Positions 1 through 9,056 of a stretch of 64,000 nucleotides of DNA are shown in pieces. The notes beneath the pieces were generated by a model. The model saw only the letters and a list, made by a program, of their open reading frames with translations. It ran no database searches and was not told the DNA's origin. Numbering within the stretch: position 1 is the stretch's first letter; every line of letters begins with the position of its first letter. This DNA comes from Paraburkholderia mimosarum LMG 23256 = NBRC 106338 (GTDB lineage: Bacteria; Pseudomonadota; Gammaproteobacteria; Burkholderiales; Burkholderiaceae): assembly GCF_000739815.1 (NCBI RefSeq), contig NZ_BBJJ01000002.1, positions 62,001 to 126,000 of the forward strand. Reading direction: 5' to 3'. Made by a program: the position numbers and the translations under genes.

Positions 1-273
1 GTCGCCGATGCGGCGCGCGTCGCGCAGATGAGCATGCGCAACTTCCTGCGCCACTTCAAGACGCAAACGGGGCTCACGCCCTCCGAATATCTGCTGCGCA
101 CGCGGCTCGATGCCAGCTGCCTCTTGCTCGCGCAAACCAATCTGCCGATCGACGAGATCGCGCAGCGCTGCGGCGTGCCGCGCGGCGAGCGTCTCGCGCG
201 CATCTTCCGGCGGCGGCTTTCGATCTCGCCTTCGGGATACCGAGCGGTGAACCGGAGGGTTTCGGGCGAATAG
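1..273 (+). CDS. AraC-family transcriptional regulator, C-terminal part (cut by window start)
   Basis: The reading frame is open from base 1, so the gene begins upstream of the window. The visible 90 residues are the AraC/XylS DNA-binding domain. The first helix-turn-helix spans about residues 1-20 (VADAARVAQMSMRNFLRHFK). The second spans about 50-75, ending in the family pattern F-R-R-x-L-S-x-S-P-x-G-Y-R. Spacing and sequence resemble the GlxA/FtrA branch, in which a DJ-1/PfpI-like ligand domain precedes the HTH, but that half is not visible. The target is unknown. A terminator follows. Confidence 0.85.
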   Translation, partial: VADAARVAQMSMRNFLRHFKTQTGLTPSEYLLRTRLDASCLLLAQTNLPIDEIAQRCGVPRGERLARIFRRRLSISPSGYRAVNRRVSGE

Positions 274-284
274 GTTTGGCGGGT

Positions 285-308
285 TTTCACCGCTGGTTTC
301 ACCGCTGG
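285..308. repeat. 12-bp direct repeat, two copies
   Basis: TTTCACCGCTGG occurs twice in tandem between the AraC stop codon and its terminator. No function is apparent. Confidence 0.7.
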
Positions 309-327
309 TTTTGCCACCTCATACGCA

Positions 328-358
328 CGACGCCGCGCTTTGGCGCGGCGTCGATTTT
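328..358 (+). terminator. Rho-independent terminator of the AraC gene
   Basis: Perfect 11-bp stem CGACGCCGCGC / GCGCGGCGTCG with a TTTG loop, followed by ATTTTAT. It lies between the AraC gene and the convergent hmp gene. Confidence 0.85.
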
Positions 359-406
359 ATTCGGAATGCTGACTGTGCAATGAGCTTGCAACGTCAGCTT
401 TCGCCG

Positions 407-1609
407 CTACAGCATGCCGGAGCCGAAGATCTCCGTGTGGATGCGCGAGGCGTCGACACCGCGGGCGAGCAGCGCGTCGCGCTGTTCGCGCATGAACGCC
501 ACGGGTCCGCAAAGGTAGTAGTCGGCTTCGGGCAGCAGCACATCGGCTTCGATGCGGCCGAGGTCGATGCGCCCTTCGAAGTCGTGGTCCACGCCCTGGC
601 GGTCGCTCGTGCCCACTTCCTCGTAGAACACCGCGCGCTTGACGTTCGGATACTCGGAAACGGCGTGGCGCAGGAAGTCGCGGAACGCATGCACCTTCGC
701 ATTGCGGCAGGCGTGCACGAACATCACCTTGCGCTCGCTGCGTTCGGCGATCAGCGTAGAGAGCATCGACTTCATCGGCGTGATGCCCACGCCGCCGCTC
801 ATCAGCACGACCGGCGTCGTCTTCTTGCGATCGAGCGTGAACTCGCCCATCGGCGCACTGACGTGCACCACTGCGCCCTCTTCCACGCCGTCATGCATGA
901 TGTTCGACACGTGGCCGGGCTGCGTCTCGCCGCGGCCCGCCTCGCGCTTCACCGAAATGCGCAGCCACTTGCCGTGAGGCGCATCCGAGAGGCTGTACTG
1001 GCGCGGCTGGTCCACGCCGAGCTTGTCGACGAAGCGCGTCACGCTGACGTACTGGCCGGGCTCAAAGCGGCCTGCGGATGCGCCGTCGGCCGGCGCGAGA
1101 TAGAACGAGGTGATCTCGTCGCTTTCCACTTGCTTGCGCATCACCTTGAACGGACGGAAGCCGCTCCATGAAGCCCCTTCGTACAGCTTCGCCTCGGTGC
1201 CGATCATGATGTTCGCGAGCTGCTCATAGGCCACGGCCCAGGCGTCGAGCGTGGGCTGGTCTACAGCGTCGCCGAGCACGTCCACGACCGCGCCCAGCAG
1301 ATGGCGGCCAACGATCGGGTAGTGCTCCGGACGGATGTTCAGGCTCGCATGCTTGTGCGCGATGTGCGTGACCGCGCCGCCGAGCGCGCCCAGATTGTCG
1401 ATGTTGGCCGCATAGGCGTACACCGCGCGCGCGAGCGTTTCGGGCTGGCTGCCGCTTTGCTGGTGCGTCTGGTTGAAGATGTTCTTGAGTTCGGGGTGCG
1501 CGGCGAACATCCGCTTGTAGAAATGCTTGGTGATCGTGGTGCCGTGCTCGGCGAAAACGGGAGCAGTGGCCTTCACGCGGGCCATCTGGTCGGCGGTTAG
1601 CGCAGTCAT
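407..1609 (-). CDS. hmp: Flavohaemoprotein Hmp, nitric oxide dioxygenase
   Basis: 400 residues, the normal Hmp length. It converts NO and O2 to nitrate using NAD(P)H and FAD in the cytoplasm. Order: globin domain (about 1-140) with the proximal-His segment around AHKHASL; FAD-binding domain (about 150-260) with the RQYSLSD motif; NAD-binding domain (about 265-400) with GGVGITPM near its start. The ATG at 1609 (MTALTADQM) is preferred over the upstream ATG at 1648 because an AGGAGA ribosome site sits just before it and the upstream ATG falls inside the operator palindrome. Monocistronic. The 27-bp palindrome in its promoter indicates control by a nitrosative-stress repressor. Confidence 0.96.
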   Translation of the reverse strand: MTALTADQMARVKATAPVFAEHGTTITKHFYKRMFAAHPELKNIFNQTHQQSGSQPETLARAVYAYAANIDNLGALGGAVTHIAHKHASLNIRPEHYPIVGRHLLGAVVDVLGDAVDQPTLDAWAVAYEQLANIMIGTEAKLYEGASWSGFRPFKVMRKQVESDEITSFYLAPADGASAGRFEPGQYVSVTRFVDKLGVDQPRQYSLSDAPHGKWLRISVKREAGRGETQPGHVSNIMHDGVEEGAVVHVSAPMGEFTLDRKKTTPVVLMSGGVGITPMKSMLSTLIAERSERKVMFVHACRNAKVHAFRDFLRHAVSEYPNVKRAVFYEEVGTSDRQGVDHDFEGRIDLGRIEADVLLPEADYYLCGPVAFMREQRDALLARGVDASRIHTEIFGSGML

Positions 1610-1626
1610 TTGCGGCTTCTCCTTGG

Positions 1627-1653
1627 TAAAGATGTACAAACGATACATCTTTA
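1627..1653 (-). promoter_or_regulatory. NsrR-like operator upstream of hmp
   Basis: Perfect 10-bp inverted repeat TAAAGATGTA / TACATCTTTA with a 7-bp spacer. The inner 23 bp fit the known NsrR pattern (AAGATGyATtT ... AAATrCATCTT, 23 bp) in arm sequence and spacing. It lies 18 bases upstream of the hmp start codon, where a bound repressor would block transcription. That NsrR is the ligand is inferred; no nsrR gene is in the window. Confidence 0.75.
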
Positions 1654-1853
1654 ATCCGCCAGCCCGGGCCGGTCATTTTGTCGCACCCCCGCAATTTCGA
1701 GAGTGCGCGCCAGATGGGCTGGGACCGGCTGGCCGTCGCGCGCGACTCCGCGAGCTTTTTGCACTGCAAGAAAGGAATCGTTGGGCGCTACGGCGGTGCG
1801 AGATGAGAAGACATCCACCGAGCACCGCGTAGTCGTTTCAAACTCCGCACCTT

Positions 1854-2435
1854 TTACGCGCCTTCACCCTTGTCCGCGCCCCGGTCGTGCTGCCACAGTA
1901 CATCGCTGCCGCCCGCTGCCCGGTTCAGCACGCGCGCGAGCACGAACAGCAGGTCGGACAGCCGGTTGACGTAGCGGCGCGGGGTGTCGGCAAGCGGCGG
2001 CCCCGAATCGGCAGCGGCGCCGAGCGCGACAATCGAACGCTCGGCGCGCCGGCACACGGTGCGGCACACGTGAGCGAGCGCAGCGGCGCGCGAGCCGCCC
2101 GGCAGGATGAACTCCACGAGCGGCGGCAGCGTGGCGTTGTAATGCGCAAGCCGGGCATCGAGCCGCGCGAGATGTTCGCCGGTCACGAGCGTGTGGCCCG
2201 GAATGCAAAGCTCGCCGCCCAGATCGAACAGGTCGTGCTGGATCGCAACCAGCGCGTCGCGCACGTCGCCGGGCAGCGTCTCGCAAAGCAACACGCCGAT
2301 CTGCGAGTTGAGCTCGTCGACGTCCCCCATCGCGGCGATGCGTGCATCGTCCTTGCGCACGCGGCTGCCGTCGCCCAGCCCGGTCGAGCCGTCGTCGCCG
2401 GTGCGTGTTGCGATCTTGCTCAGGCGATTGCCCAT
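1854..2435 (-). CDS. pduO: ATP:cob(I)alamin adenosyltransferase, PduO type
   Basis: 193 residues. It transfers the 5'-deoxyadenosyl group of ATP to cob(I)alamin to form coenzyme B12. PduO-family features: N-terminal KIATRTGDDGSTGLGDG ATP-binding segment (about 6-22), central HVCRTVCRRAERS helix, and C-terminal RYVNRLSDLLFVLAR. The ATG at 2435 (MGNRLSKIAT) is chosen over the one at 2471 because the conserved N-terminus begins there and GGAGGG lies about 10 bases upstream. It diverges from the hydroxyacid dehydrogenase gene across 158 bases. No cobalamin riboswitch was recognised upstream. Confidence 0.92.
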   Translation of the reverse strand: MGNRLSKIATRTGDDGSTGLGDGSRVRKDDARIAAMGDVDELNSQIGVLLCETLPGDVRDALVAIQHDLFDLGGELCIPGHTLVTGEHLARLDARLAHYNATLPPLVEFILPGGSRAAALAHVCRTVCRRAERSIVALGAAADSGPPLADTPRRYVNRLSDLLFVLARVLNRAAGGSDVLWQHDRGADKGEGA

Positions 2436-2593
2436 GATGTGCCCTCCGAGGCTGTAGATTGACTGGATCACGTCGGCCCGCGGGCATTATAGGATTCGTG
2501 CACCGCAGCATGCGGAGCGCGCCGCTTCGGCCCAGAGGTTCAGCGTAAAATGGGCCGAACCTGCAGTGATACTCATACGAAGGAGACACCCGC

Positions 2594-4009
2594 GTGAATC
2601 ACCCCGCGCCGCCCGCCCTCGCACGCCGCCCGTTCCCCACCGAACTCCTCGAGCAACTGCGCAGCGCGTTCGGCGAACGCGTCTCCAACTCCGAGGCAGT
2701 GCGCGCCCATCACGGCCGCGACGAGTCGCCCTTCGACCCCCAACTGCCCGATGCCGTGGTGTTCGCGCAAAGCACCGGGGAAGTCCAGACCATCGTCAAG
2801 CTGTGCGCGCGTTACGGCGTGCCGATCATTCCCTATGGCAACGGCTCATCGCTCGAAGGCCACTTGCTGGCCGTGCAGGGCGGTATTTCGATCGACCTCT
2901 CGCAGATGAACCGCGTGCTCTCGATCAACGCCGAAGACCTCACGGTGACCGTCGAGCCGGGCATCTCCCGCAAACAGCTCAACGAAGCACTGCGCGATAC
3001 GGGCCTCTTCTTCCCCATCGACCCGGGCGCCGACGCGAGCATCGGCGGCATGACGGCCACGCGCGCCTCGGGCACCAACGCCGTGCGCTACGGCACGATG
3101 CGCGAGAACGTGCTCGGCCTCACCGCCGTGCTTGCCGACGGCCGCGTGGTCAAGACCGGCACGCGCGCGCGCAAGTCGTCGGCGGGCTACGACCTCACGC
3201 GCCTTTTCGTGGGCTCCGAAGGCACGCTCGGCGTGATCACCGAAATCACGCTGCGGCTCTACCCGCAGCCCGAGGCGGTCTCGGCGGCGGTGTGCGCGTT
3301 CCCTTCGATGGGCGAGGCCGTGCGCACGGTGATCGAGACGATCCAGATCGGCGTGCCGATCGCGCGCGTGGAATTCATCGACTCCCTGGCGGTCCGTGCG
3401 ATCAACAAGCATTCGAACCTCACGCTGCGTGAAAAGCACACGCTCTTCTTCGAATTTCACGGCACTGCCGCGGGCGTGGAGGAGCAGGCGCAGCTCGTGC
3501 AGGAGCTTGCCGCGCAGCACGGCGGCGAAGGCTTCGAGTGGGCCACGCGCCCAGAAGACCGTAGCCGCCTCTGGAACGCGCGCCACAACGCGTACTTCGC
3601 GATGCTGCAGCTCAAGCCCGGCTGCCGCGCCGTGACGACCGACGTGTGCGTGCCGATTTCGCGCCTCGCCGAGTGCGTGATCGAGACCGAAACGGACCTC
3701 AAGGCCTCGCCGCTGCCCTGCCCCATCGTCGGCCACGTCGGCGACGGCAATTTCCACGTCGCAATCCTGATCGATCCCGACAAGCCCGAGGAAATCGACG
3801 AGGCAGAGCGGCTGAATCGCCGCATCGTGCAACGCGCGATTGAAATGGACGGCACCTGCACGGGCGAGCACGGCGTGGGCCTGCACAAGATGGACTTCCT
3901 GATTGAAGAGCATGGCGCGGACACCATCGACACGATGCGCGCGATCAAGCACGCGCTCGACCCGCACAACCTGATGAATCCGGGCAAGATATTTAGCTGG
4001 GCTGCGTAA
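2594..4009 (+). CDS. FAD-linked D-2-hydroxyacid (D-lactate type) dehydrogenase
   Basis: 471 residues of the GlcD/DLD family: PCMH-type FAD domain (about 45-225) and FAD-oxidase C-terminal domain (about 230-470). Visible motifs are PYGNGSSLEGH, GGMTATRASGTNAVRYGT, FVGSEGTLGVITE, and the C-terminal GHVGDGNFHV and GTCTGEHGVG that bind metal and substrate. The best fit is a quinone- or cytochrome-linked D-lactate dehydrogenase; another D-2-hydroxyacid is possible. GTG start with GAAGGAG eight bases upstream and a TAAAAT -10 further up. It precedes glcD by 134 bases, which suggests joint handling of glycolate and lactate. Confidence 0.85.
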   Translation: MNHPAPPALARRPFPTELLEQLRSAFGERVSNSEAVRAHHGRDESPFDPQLPDAVVFAQSTGEVQTIVKLCARYGVPIIPYGNGSSLEGHLLAVQGGISIDLSQMNRVLSINAEDLTVTVEPGISRKQLNEALRDTGLFFPIDPGADASIGGMTATRASGTNAVRYGTMRENVLGLTAVLADGRVVKTGTRARKSSAGYDLTRLFVGSEGTLGVITEITLRLYPQPEAVSAAVCAFPSMGEAVRTVIETIQIGVPIARVEFIDSLAVRAINKHSNLTLREKHTLFFEFHGTAAGVEEQAQLVQELAAQHGGEGFEWATRPEDRSRLWNARHNAYFAMLQLKPGCRAVTTDVCVPISRLAECVIETETDLKASPLPCPIVGHVGDGNFHVAILIDPDKPEEIDEAERLNRRIVQRAIEMDGTCTGEHGVGLHKMDFLIEEHGADTIDTMRAIKHALDPHNLMNPGKIFSWAA

Positions 4010-4143
4010 AGAGAAAGGCGGACCAATGCTGGCATGGGCATTCCCGCCCACGCCCAGCCACCAACCCGCCTCGTTGCGCGCCAGATGCGCCCGACGCGGA
4101 ACAACCCGACGAGGCGCGCAAACTCGAACAGACGGGAGGAGAG

Positions 4144-5649
4144 ATGAACGCACCGGAGGCGAATTTGCCCGAGCTGAGCCCGGAAGCGCTCGCGCAACGC
4201 CAGCGCGAGGTGGTCCAGGCGCTGATGGCCGTGCTGCCGGCGCACTGCTTGTTGCATCGCGAAGAGGACACCGTCGCCTACGAGTGCGACGGCCTCGCCG
4301 CCTACCGGCGGCTGCCGCTCGCGGTGGCGCTGCCGGAAACCGAGTCGCAGGTACAGCGCATCGTGCAGATCTGCCGGCGCCTCGACGTGCCGGTCGTGCC
4401 GCGCGGTGCGGGCACAGGCCTTTCGGGCGGCGCCATGCCGATCCGGCACGGCATTGTGCTTTCGCTCGCGCGCTTCAAGCGCATTCTCGAAGTCGATCCC
4501 TATGCGCGAACGGCCACGGTCCAGCCGGGCGTGCGCAATCTCGCGGTATCCGAAGCGGCCGCGCCCTTTGGCCTCTACTACGCGCCCGACCCTTCCTCGC
4601 AGATCGCTTGCACGATAGGCGGCAACGTCTCCGAGAATTCGGGCGGCGTGCATTGCCTCAAGTACGGCCTCACCGTGCACAACGTATTGCGCGTGCGCGC
4701 CGTGACGATGGATGGCGAGATCGTGGAGTTCGGCTCGCTCGCGCCCGATGCGCCCGGGCTGGATCTGCTCGCGGTGATGATCGGCAGCGAAGGCATGTTC
4801 GCCATCGTGACGGAGGTCACCGTCAAGCTGATTCCGCGCCCACAAACGGCGCAGGTGATCATGGCGAGCTTCGACGACGTCGTGAAAGGCGGCGACGCCG
4901 TCGCGGGCATCATCGCCTCGGGCATCATTCCAGCGGGACTCGAGATGATGGACAAGCCTGCCACCCGTGCCGTGGAGGAGTTCGTGAACGCGGGCTACGA
5001 TCTCGACGCCGCAGCGATCCTGCTGTGCGAATCGGACGGCACGCCCGAGGAAGTCGCCGACGAGATCGCGCGCACGACCATCGTGCTGCGCGAGCATGGC
5101 GCCACGCGCATCCAGATCTCGCGCACCGAGGAAGAACGTCTGCGCTTCTGGTCGGGCCGCAAGAACGCGTTTCCGGCAGCGGGCCGCATTTCCCCTGATT
5201 ACTACTGCATGGACGGCACCGTGCCGCGCCGCGCGATCGGTCCGCTGCTCGCGCGCATTCACGAGATGGAAAAGCAATACGGGCTGCGCTGCATCAACGT
5301 TTTCCATGCCGGCGACGGCAACATGCACCCCCTCATTCTCTTCAACGGCAACGACCTCGACGAATGGCATCGCGCCGAGGCCTTCGGCTCGGACATCCTC
5401 GAAACCTGCGTCGAACTGGGCGGCACGGTGACGGGCGAGCACGGCGTGGGCATCGAGAAGATCAACTCGATGTGCGTGCAGTTTTCGCCTCAGGAGCGCG
5501 ACGCGTTTCATGCCGTGAAGCATGCGTTCGACCCGGCCGGGCTGCTCAACCCCGACAAGGGCATTCCCACGCGTGCACGCTGCGCCGAGTATGGGCGCAT
5601 GCACGTTCGAGGGAATTTGCTGCCGCACCCTGAACTGCCGCGTTTCTGA
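4144..5649 (+). CDS. glcD: Glycolate oxidase FAD subunit GlcD
   Basis: 501 residues. Catalytic flavin subunit of the three-part glycolate dehydrogenase, which oxidises glycolate to glyoxylate and passes electrons to the respiratory chain. PCMH FAD domain (about 50-230) with PRGAGTGLSGG and IGGNVSENSGGVH; C-terminal FAD-oxidase domain with HAGDGNMHP and GTVTGEHGVGIEK. GGGAGGAG lies directly before the ATG. glcE and glcF follow on the same strand, completing the complex. No glcC-type regulator is adjacent. Confidence 0.95.
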   Translation: MNAPEANLPELSPEALAQRQREVVQALMAVLPAHCLLHREEDTVAYECDGLAAYRRLPLAVALPETESQVQRIVQICRRLDVPVVPRGAGTGLSGGAMPIRHGIVLSLARFKRILEVDPYARTATVQPGVRNLAVSEAAAPFGLYYAPDPSSQIACTIGGNVSENSGGVHCLKYGLTVHNVLRVRAVTMDGEIVEFGSLAPDAPGLDLLAVMIGSEGMFAIVTEVTVKLIPRPQTAQVIMASFDDVVKGGDAVAGIIASGIIPAGLEMMDKPATRAVEEFVNAGYDLDAAAILLCESDGTPEEVADEIARTTIVLREHGATRIQISRTEEERLRFWSGRKNAFPAAGRISPDYYCMDGTVPRRAIGPLLARIHEMEKQYGLRCINVFHAGDGNMHPLILFNGNDLDEWHRAEAFGSDILETCVELGGTVTGEHGVGIEKINSMCVQFSPQERDAFHAVKHAFDPAGLLNPDKGIPTRARCAEYGRMHVRGNLLPHPELPRF

Positions 5650-5802
5650 CTTGCGCGGGACCATGCCCACCGCCAGGCCGACAGCGGCGCGCCGTCCATG
5701 CATTGCGCGTGACCCGCATGAGGGTCCGCTCCGGGTTGTCAGGCGAGGCTCGCTCGGTACAATCGAACGAACCCTATAACGAACGAGCGCGACCATCACG
5801 AC

Positions 5803-6891
5803 ATGGAAGAGGACGACATCGTCTCGGACTGGTCCGAACGCATCCGTGCGGCGAGCGCCGATGGGCGGGCGCTCCGGATCCGCGGCGGCGGCACGAAGGA
5901 CTGGTACGGCCAGTCGCTCGAAGGCGAGATTCTCGACACGCGCGCGCACCGCGGCATCATCGCGTACGACCCGGCAGAGCTCGTGATCACGGCGCGAGGC
6001 GGCACACCGCTTGCGGATATCGAAAGCGCCCTCGCGGCGCACGGCCAGATGCTCGCGTTCGAGCCGCCCCACTTCGGGGCCCAGGCGACCCTGGGCGGCT
6101 GCATTGCGGCGGGCATCGCCGGGCCGCGGCGCGCGAGCGCCGGCGCGCCGCGCGACTTCGTGCTGGGCGCGGTGCTCATGAACGGCCACGGCGAGGTGCT
6201 GCACTTCGGCGGCCAGGTCGTGAAGAACGTGGCGGGCTACGACGTGTCGCGCCTCATGGCGGGGTCGCTCGGCACGCTCGGCCTGCTGCTGGAACTTTCC
6301 GTGAAGGTGCTGCCGGTGCCGCAAGCCGAAACCACACTCAAGTTCGACATGAACGGCACCGACGCCGTGCGCAAGCTCAACGAATGGGGCGGCCGCCCGC
6401 TGCCGATGACAGCGAGCGCCTGGCGCAACGGCACGCTGGCGGTGCGCCTCGCCGGCGCGGAAGCGGCCGTGAAAACGGCACGCGCAAGCCTGGGCGGCGA
6501 GGTGGTGGACGCCGTGGAGGCCGAGCGCTTCTGGGCGGGACTGCGCGAGCAGACCGATCCGTTCTTTGCGTCGATCGCACCCAACGCGGCGCTGTGGCGC
6601 CTCGCGCTTCCTTCCATTGCCGAGCCCTTGCAGCTGCCCGGTGCGCAGCTGATGGAATGGGGCGGCGCGCAGCGCTGGTGGATCACGGAAACGGACGCGC
6701 AAACGGTACGCATCAGCGCGAAACAGGCCGGCGGCCACGCCACGATGTTCCGCACGGGGTGCGACTACGACCGCAGCGCGGGCGTCTTCACCCCATTGCC
6801 CGCGCCGCTCATGAAGATCCATCGCGGCCTGAAGGCCGCCTTCGACCCGGCCCGCATCTTCAATCGCGGCCGGCTGTATTCCGACTTCTGA
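5803..6891 (+). CDS. glcE: Glycolate oxidase subunit GlcE
   Basis: 362 residues. Second FAD-binding subunit of glycolate oxidase. It has the PCMH domain (IRGGGTKDWYG near 22-32, ATLGGCIAAG, VAGYDVSRLMAGSLGTLG) but a shortened C-terminal half, normal for GlcE. The 153-base gap after glcD holds a TACAAT box at 5758-5763, so glcEF may have an extra promoter. No clear ribosome site precedes the ATG. glcF starts 18 bases downstream. Confidence 0.94.
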   Translation: MEEDDIVSDWSERIRAASADGRALRIRGGGTKDWYGQSLEGEILDTRAHRGIIAYDPAELVITARGGTPLADIESALAAHGQMLAFEPPHFGAQATLGGCIAAGIAGPRRASAGAPRDFVLGAVLMNGHGEVLHFGGQVVKNVAGYDVSRLMAGSLGTLGLLLELSVKVLPVPQAETTLKFDMNGTDAVRKLNEWGGRPLPMTASAWRNGTLAVRLAGAEAAVKTARASLGGEVVDAVEAERFWAGLREQTDPFFASIAPNAALWRLALPSIAEPLQLPGAQLMEWGGAQRWWITETDAQTVRISAKQAGGHATMFRTGCDYDRSAGVFTPLPAPLMKIHRGLKAAFDPARIFNRGRLYSDF

Positions 6892-6909
6892 CGACACCCA
6901 CACGCGGCG

Positions 6910-8139
6910 ATGCAGACGAACCTCGCGGATTTCATACGCAATACCCCCGACGGCGACGAAGCCGACGCGATCCTGCGCAAGTGCGTGCATTGCGGCTTCT
7001 GCACCGCGACCTGCCCGACCTATCAGTTGCTCGGCGACGAGCTGGACGGCCCGCGCGGGCGCATCTATCTCATGAAGCAGATGGTGGAAGGCGCGCCGGT
7101 CACGAAGAGCACGCTCACACACCTGGACCGCTGCCTCACGTGCCGCAGTTGCGAGACCACGTGCCCGTCGGGCGTGCAGTATGGGCGCCTTGTCGAAGTC
7201 GGCCGCAAGCATGCCGAACAGATGGTCCAGCGCCCGCTGCGCCAGCGCCTCATGCGCCGCCTGCTCGCGGGGCTGCTGCCGCGCCGCGCGCTTTTTACGC
7301 CGGCCATGCGCCTCGGTCAGCAAGTTCGACCGCTGTTGCCGAGGCGCCTGCGCGACAAGGTGCCGGTGCGCCAGCGCCCGCTCGCATGGCCCAGCGCGAA
7401 GCACGCCCGCAAGATGCTGATGCTGCAGGGCTGCGTGCAGCCCTCGATGATGCCCAACATCAACATCGCCACCGCCCGCGTGCTGGACGCGCTCGGCATC
7501 GAGACGATCGTCGCGCCGCAATCGGGGTGCTGTGGCGCGATCCGCCTGCACTTGGGCTACGTGGACGACGCGCTCGCCGACGTTCGCGCCAACATCGACG
7601 CCTGGTGGCCATACATCGAGCAAGGCGTGGAGGCGATCGTGATGAACGCCTCCGGCTGCGGCGCGACGGTCAAGGAATACGCTCACCTCTTGCGCGACGA
7701 TCCGGACTATGTGGAAAAAGCGCGCCGCGTGGTCGAACTCACGCGCGACCTTTCCGAACTGCTGCCCGCCTTCGAAGAGCAGCTCGTGGCCGCCACGAGG
7801 CGCCGCGACATCGAGACCGTGGCCTGGCATCCCCCGTGCACGCTGCAGCACGGCCAGCAATTGCGCGGCGGCGTGGAAAGGCTGCTCACCGCGCTCGGCC
7901 TCGACGTACGGCTGCCCGCCGACAGTCATCTGTGCTGCGGTTCCGCGGGCACCTATTCGATCACGCAGCCGCGCCTTTCCTACACGCTGCGCAACCAGAA
8001 GGTGGACCGGCTGCAGGCGCTGGAGCCGCAATTGATCGTCTCCGCCAACATAGGCTGCATCACGCACCTGCAAAGCGGCACGAAGATTCCGGTCACGCAC
8101 TGGATCGAGCTGGTCGAACATATGCTGGCAACGAACTGA
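6910..8139 (+). CDS. glcF: Glycolate oxidase iron-sulfur subunit GlcF
   Basis: 409 residues. Electron-transfer subunit with two 4Fe-4S ferredoxin motifs, CVHCGFCTATCP (about 22-33) and CLTCRSCETTCP (about 74-85), followed by two cysteine-rich CCG domains with CCGAI (about 203) and CCGSAG (about 340). These are hallmarks of GlcF/heterodisulfide-reductase-type subunits. It works with GlcD and GlcE on the inner face of the membrane. Last gene of the glc cluster; yggS begins about 200 bases later with its own promoter. Confidence 0.95.
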   Translation: MQTNLADFIRNTPDGDEADAILRKCVHCGFCTATCPTYQLLGDELDGPRGRIYLMKQMVEGAPVTKSTLTHLDRCLTCRSCETTCPSGVQYGRLVEVGRKHAEQMVQRPLRQRLMRRLLAGLLPRRALFTPAMRLGQQVRPLLPRRLRDKVPVRQRPLAWPSAKHARKMLMLQGCVQPSMMPNINIATARVLDALGIETIVAPQSGCCGAIRLHLGYVDDALADVRANIDAWWPYIEQGVEAIVMNASGCGATVKEYAHLLRDDPDYVEKARRVVELTRDLSELLPAFEEQLVAATRRRDIETVAWHPPCTLQHGQQLRGGVERLLTALGLDVRLPADSHLCCGSAGTYSITQPRLSYTLRNQKVDRLQALEPQLIVSANIGCITHLQSGTKIPVTHWIELVEHMLATN

Positions 8140-8243
8140 AACGATGGGCGGCCGAGGCGCACGCGCCCTGGGAACGCAATCAATGTAGCGGCGCGCCCCA
8201 CTCGCAAACAGTCGGCCAATCGGCATAGCCCTTCTGGCCAGTG

Positions 8244-8270
8244 TTTCGCGCCGTGCACGGTCCGTATAAT
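8244..8270 (+). promoter_or_regulatory. Probable promoter of yggS-proC
   Basis: A consensus TATAAT -10 at 8265-8270 with a weak TTTCGC -35 at 8244-8249 (15-bp spacing). It is in the gap after glcF, 66 bases before the yggS start. Confidence 0.55.
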
Positions 8271-8335
8271 GGCCGTCGTTCTGATCGTTTTGGATCCAAA
8301 ACCGGCGCGCATTCCACGCGCCGGCCGCAAGCACG

Positions 8336-9034
8336 ATGACCGATCTCTCCCACAATCTCGAAGCTGTCCGCGAGCGCATCGCGGCCGCCGCCCGCAACGC
8401 CGGCCGCGACCCGCAAAGCGTGGCGCTGCTCGCGGTTTCGAAAACGTTTCCCGCTCAGGACGTACGCGCCGCTCACGCCGCCGGCCAGCGTGCGTTCGGT
8501 GAAAACTACGTGCAGGAAGCCGTGGACAAGATCGAGGCGCTCGCCGACCTGCGCGCGGGTCTCGAATGGCATTTCATCGGGCCGCTCCAATCGAACAAGA
8601 CACGCCCCGTGGCCGAGCGTTTCGACTGGGTCCATTCGGTCGATCGTCTGAAGATCGCCGAACGCCTTTCGGCGCAGCGTCCCGCCGGCATGGCGCCGCT
8701 CAACGTTTGTCTCCAGGTCAACGTGAGCGGCGAAGCGAGCAAGAGCGGCGTCCCCCCGCAGGAAGCGCAGCAGGTCGCACGCCAGATCGCCGCCCTGCCC
8801 AACCTGCGCCTGCGCGGGCTCATGTCGATCCCCGAGCCGGAAAGCTCGCTCGAGGCACAACGCGCGCCGCACCGCCAGTTGCGCGAGCTGTTCGACGCGC
8901 TGCGCGCAGAAGGCCTGGCGCTCGACACGCTCTCGATGGGCATGTCGGCGGACCTCGAAGCCGCGGTGCTGGAAGGCGCGACGATCGTGCGCGTCGGCAC
9001 CGCGATCTTCGGCGCGCGCGATTACTCTCACTGA
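8336..9034 (+). CDS. yggS: YggS/PLPBP family pyridoxal-phosphate homeostasis protein
   Basis: 232 residues, the usual family length. It binds PLP in a single TIM-barrel resembling alanine racemase but has no known enzymatic activity; loss disturbs vitamin B6 and amino-acid pools. Motifs: PLP lysine in LLAVSKTF (about residue 36), FGENYVQEA, WHFIGPLQSNK, and the phosphate-binding end MGMSADLEAAV ... VGTAIFGAR. Followed 22 bases later by proC, the pairing seen in many bacteria. Confidence 0.94.
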   Translation: MTDLSHNLEAVRERIAAAARNAGRDPQSVALLAVSKTFPAQDVRAAHAAGQRAFGENYVQEAVDKIEALADLRAGLEWHFIGPLQSNKTRPVAERFDWVHSVDRLKIAERLSAQRPAGMAPLNVCLQVNVSGEASKSGVPPQEAQQVARQIAALPNLRLRGLMSIPEPESSLEAQRAPHRQLRELFDALRAEGLALDTLSMGMSADLEAAVLEGATIVRVGTAIFGARDYSH

Positions 9035-9056
9035 TTCGCTGAACAAATCCAACACC

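Noticed and set aside
2436..2593. Cobalamin riboswitch upstream of the adenosyltransferase
   Set aside because: The 158-base gap lacks a B12-box-like sequence and is too short for the usual 200-nt element.
3457..8397. A 1646-residue minus-strand open frame opposite glcDEF
   Set aside because: It is a shadow of high-GC codon bias: Arg/Ala/His-rich, no domain, and every part is covered by well-identified plus-strand genes.
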